Positions 6,365 through 6,741 of a stretch of 6,741 nt of DNA are shown here, in pieces. The DNA is from Brucellaceae bacterium. Its GTDB lineage: Bacteria > Pseudomonadota > Alphaproteobacteria > Rhizobiales > Rhizobiaceae. The notes below the pieces were generated by a model. It was not told the DNA's origin, made no database searches, and was given only the letters and a program-made list of their open reading frames with translations. The position numbers and the translations under genes were made by a program. The DNA is taken from assembly GCA_031253705.1 (NCBI GenBank), contig JAIRVW010000398.1:1-6741 (forward strand), in the 5' to 3' direction. Each line of letters opens with the position of its first letter. Positions within the stretch are counted from its first letter, which is position 1.

Positions 6365-6741
6365 TTAGTAACGACCTTGCACAACATCCGTGAAGAAGGC
6401 CTCTGCGGGCTCAATCACGCGGAAAGGCTCATGGGCGACACCGGCCACAGCATCGCGGCGGACCCGAATGCCCTGTGTTTCGAAAGATTTGGCCAAAGCT
6501 TCAATGCGATCCAACCGGTTTTCCCCCATCAGATCGGCACCATCCATCCAGAAGGCGCTGTCGCGCGGAATGGCGATTTCCCATGTGAGATTGTCTTCCG
6601 TGCCGATCAGGGTCTGCACTCTCACATCACGCATGGCATCGAGGTTTATTTTCTTGCCAAACAGAGCTTCGATATTGCGGGTGCCGACCCACCAGTCATA
6701 ATCGGAGTTGAGCAGGGTCACGACACCCGGTGCGCCGATAG
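6365..6741 (-). CDS. Alpha/beta hydrolase, C-terminal part (5' end beyond window)
   Basis: The frame is open to the window edge, so about 125 C-terminal residues of a longer protein are seen. GTG at 6721 is not taken as the start, because coding-like sequence (IGAPGV) continues upstream. The piece resembles the end of alpha/beta-fold hydrolases: DYDWWVGTRNIEALFGK, the strand VQTLIGTEDNLTWEI with an acidic residue (codon 6593-6595) that could be the triad acid, an amphipathic DRIEALAKSFETQGI helix, and AGVAHEPF with the expected catalytic His (codon 6431-6433). The nucleophile Ser should lie upstream, outside the window. Its stop TAA is 24 nt from the start of the binding-protein gene, so it probably belongs to the same operon and could process the same imported compound or its amide product. 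Family assignment is moderate, as only the C-terminus is visible. Confidence 0.72.
   Translation of the reverse strand, partial: IGAPGVVTLLNSDYDWWVGTRNIEALFGKKINLDAMRDVRVQTLIGTEDNLTWEIAIPRDSAFWMDGADLMGENRLDRIEALAKSFETQGIRVRRDAVAGVAHEPFRVIEPAEAFFTDVVQGRY

Overview
The window has two convergent gene blocks from what looks like a Gram-negative proteobacterium. A Tat-exported protein, periplasmic solute-binding machinery and an inner-membrane sensor kinase point to a Gram-negative cell. Gene content, Shine-Dalgarno style and protein flavour suggest an alphaproteobacterium, perhaps Hyphomicrobiales/Brucellaceae-like, but this is an impression and not a sequence match. No rRNA, tRNA, CRISPR array, insertion sequence or phage gene was seen.

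Left block (+ strand, about 34-2568): three tightly packed genes. They encode (i) a small protein with a Tat signal and a sulfite-oxidase/molybdopterin-type fold but no cysteine, (ii) a membrane sensor histidine kinase of the HisKA type with a periplasmic region of about 135 residues, and (iii) a response regulator with a receiver domain and a LuxR/NarL-type helix-turn-helix. Start and stop codons overlap at both junctions (ATGA at 561-564; 8 nt at 1930-1937), so the three are probably transcribed and translated together. The most interesting idea here is a three-component signalling unit. In it, the Tat-exported cofactor-fold protein would be the periplasmic input partner of the kinase.

Middle (2569-2631): a short convergent intergenic gap with an interrupted inverted repeat that could serve as a terminator for one or both operons.

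Right block (- strand, 6741 down to 2632): in transcription order, the C-terminal part of an alpha/beta hydrolase (cut by the window edge), a family 5 (peptide/oligopeptide-type) extracellular solute-binding protein with a signal peptide, an amidase-signature hydrolase most like the 6-aminohexanoate cyclic dimer hydrolase type, and a divergent PaiB-like FMN-binding split-barrel protein. Gaps are 24, 60 and 13 nt. The 60-nt gap after the binding protein holds a strong 10-bp hairpin, which probably adjusts relative expression. The set reads as uptake and hydrolysis of an amide or peptide-like compound. The transporter permease and ATPase genes are not in the window and would be expected beyond 6741.

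The left block looks visibly more A/T-rich than the right block, so the two may have different histories.
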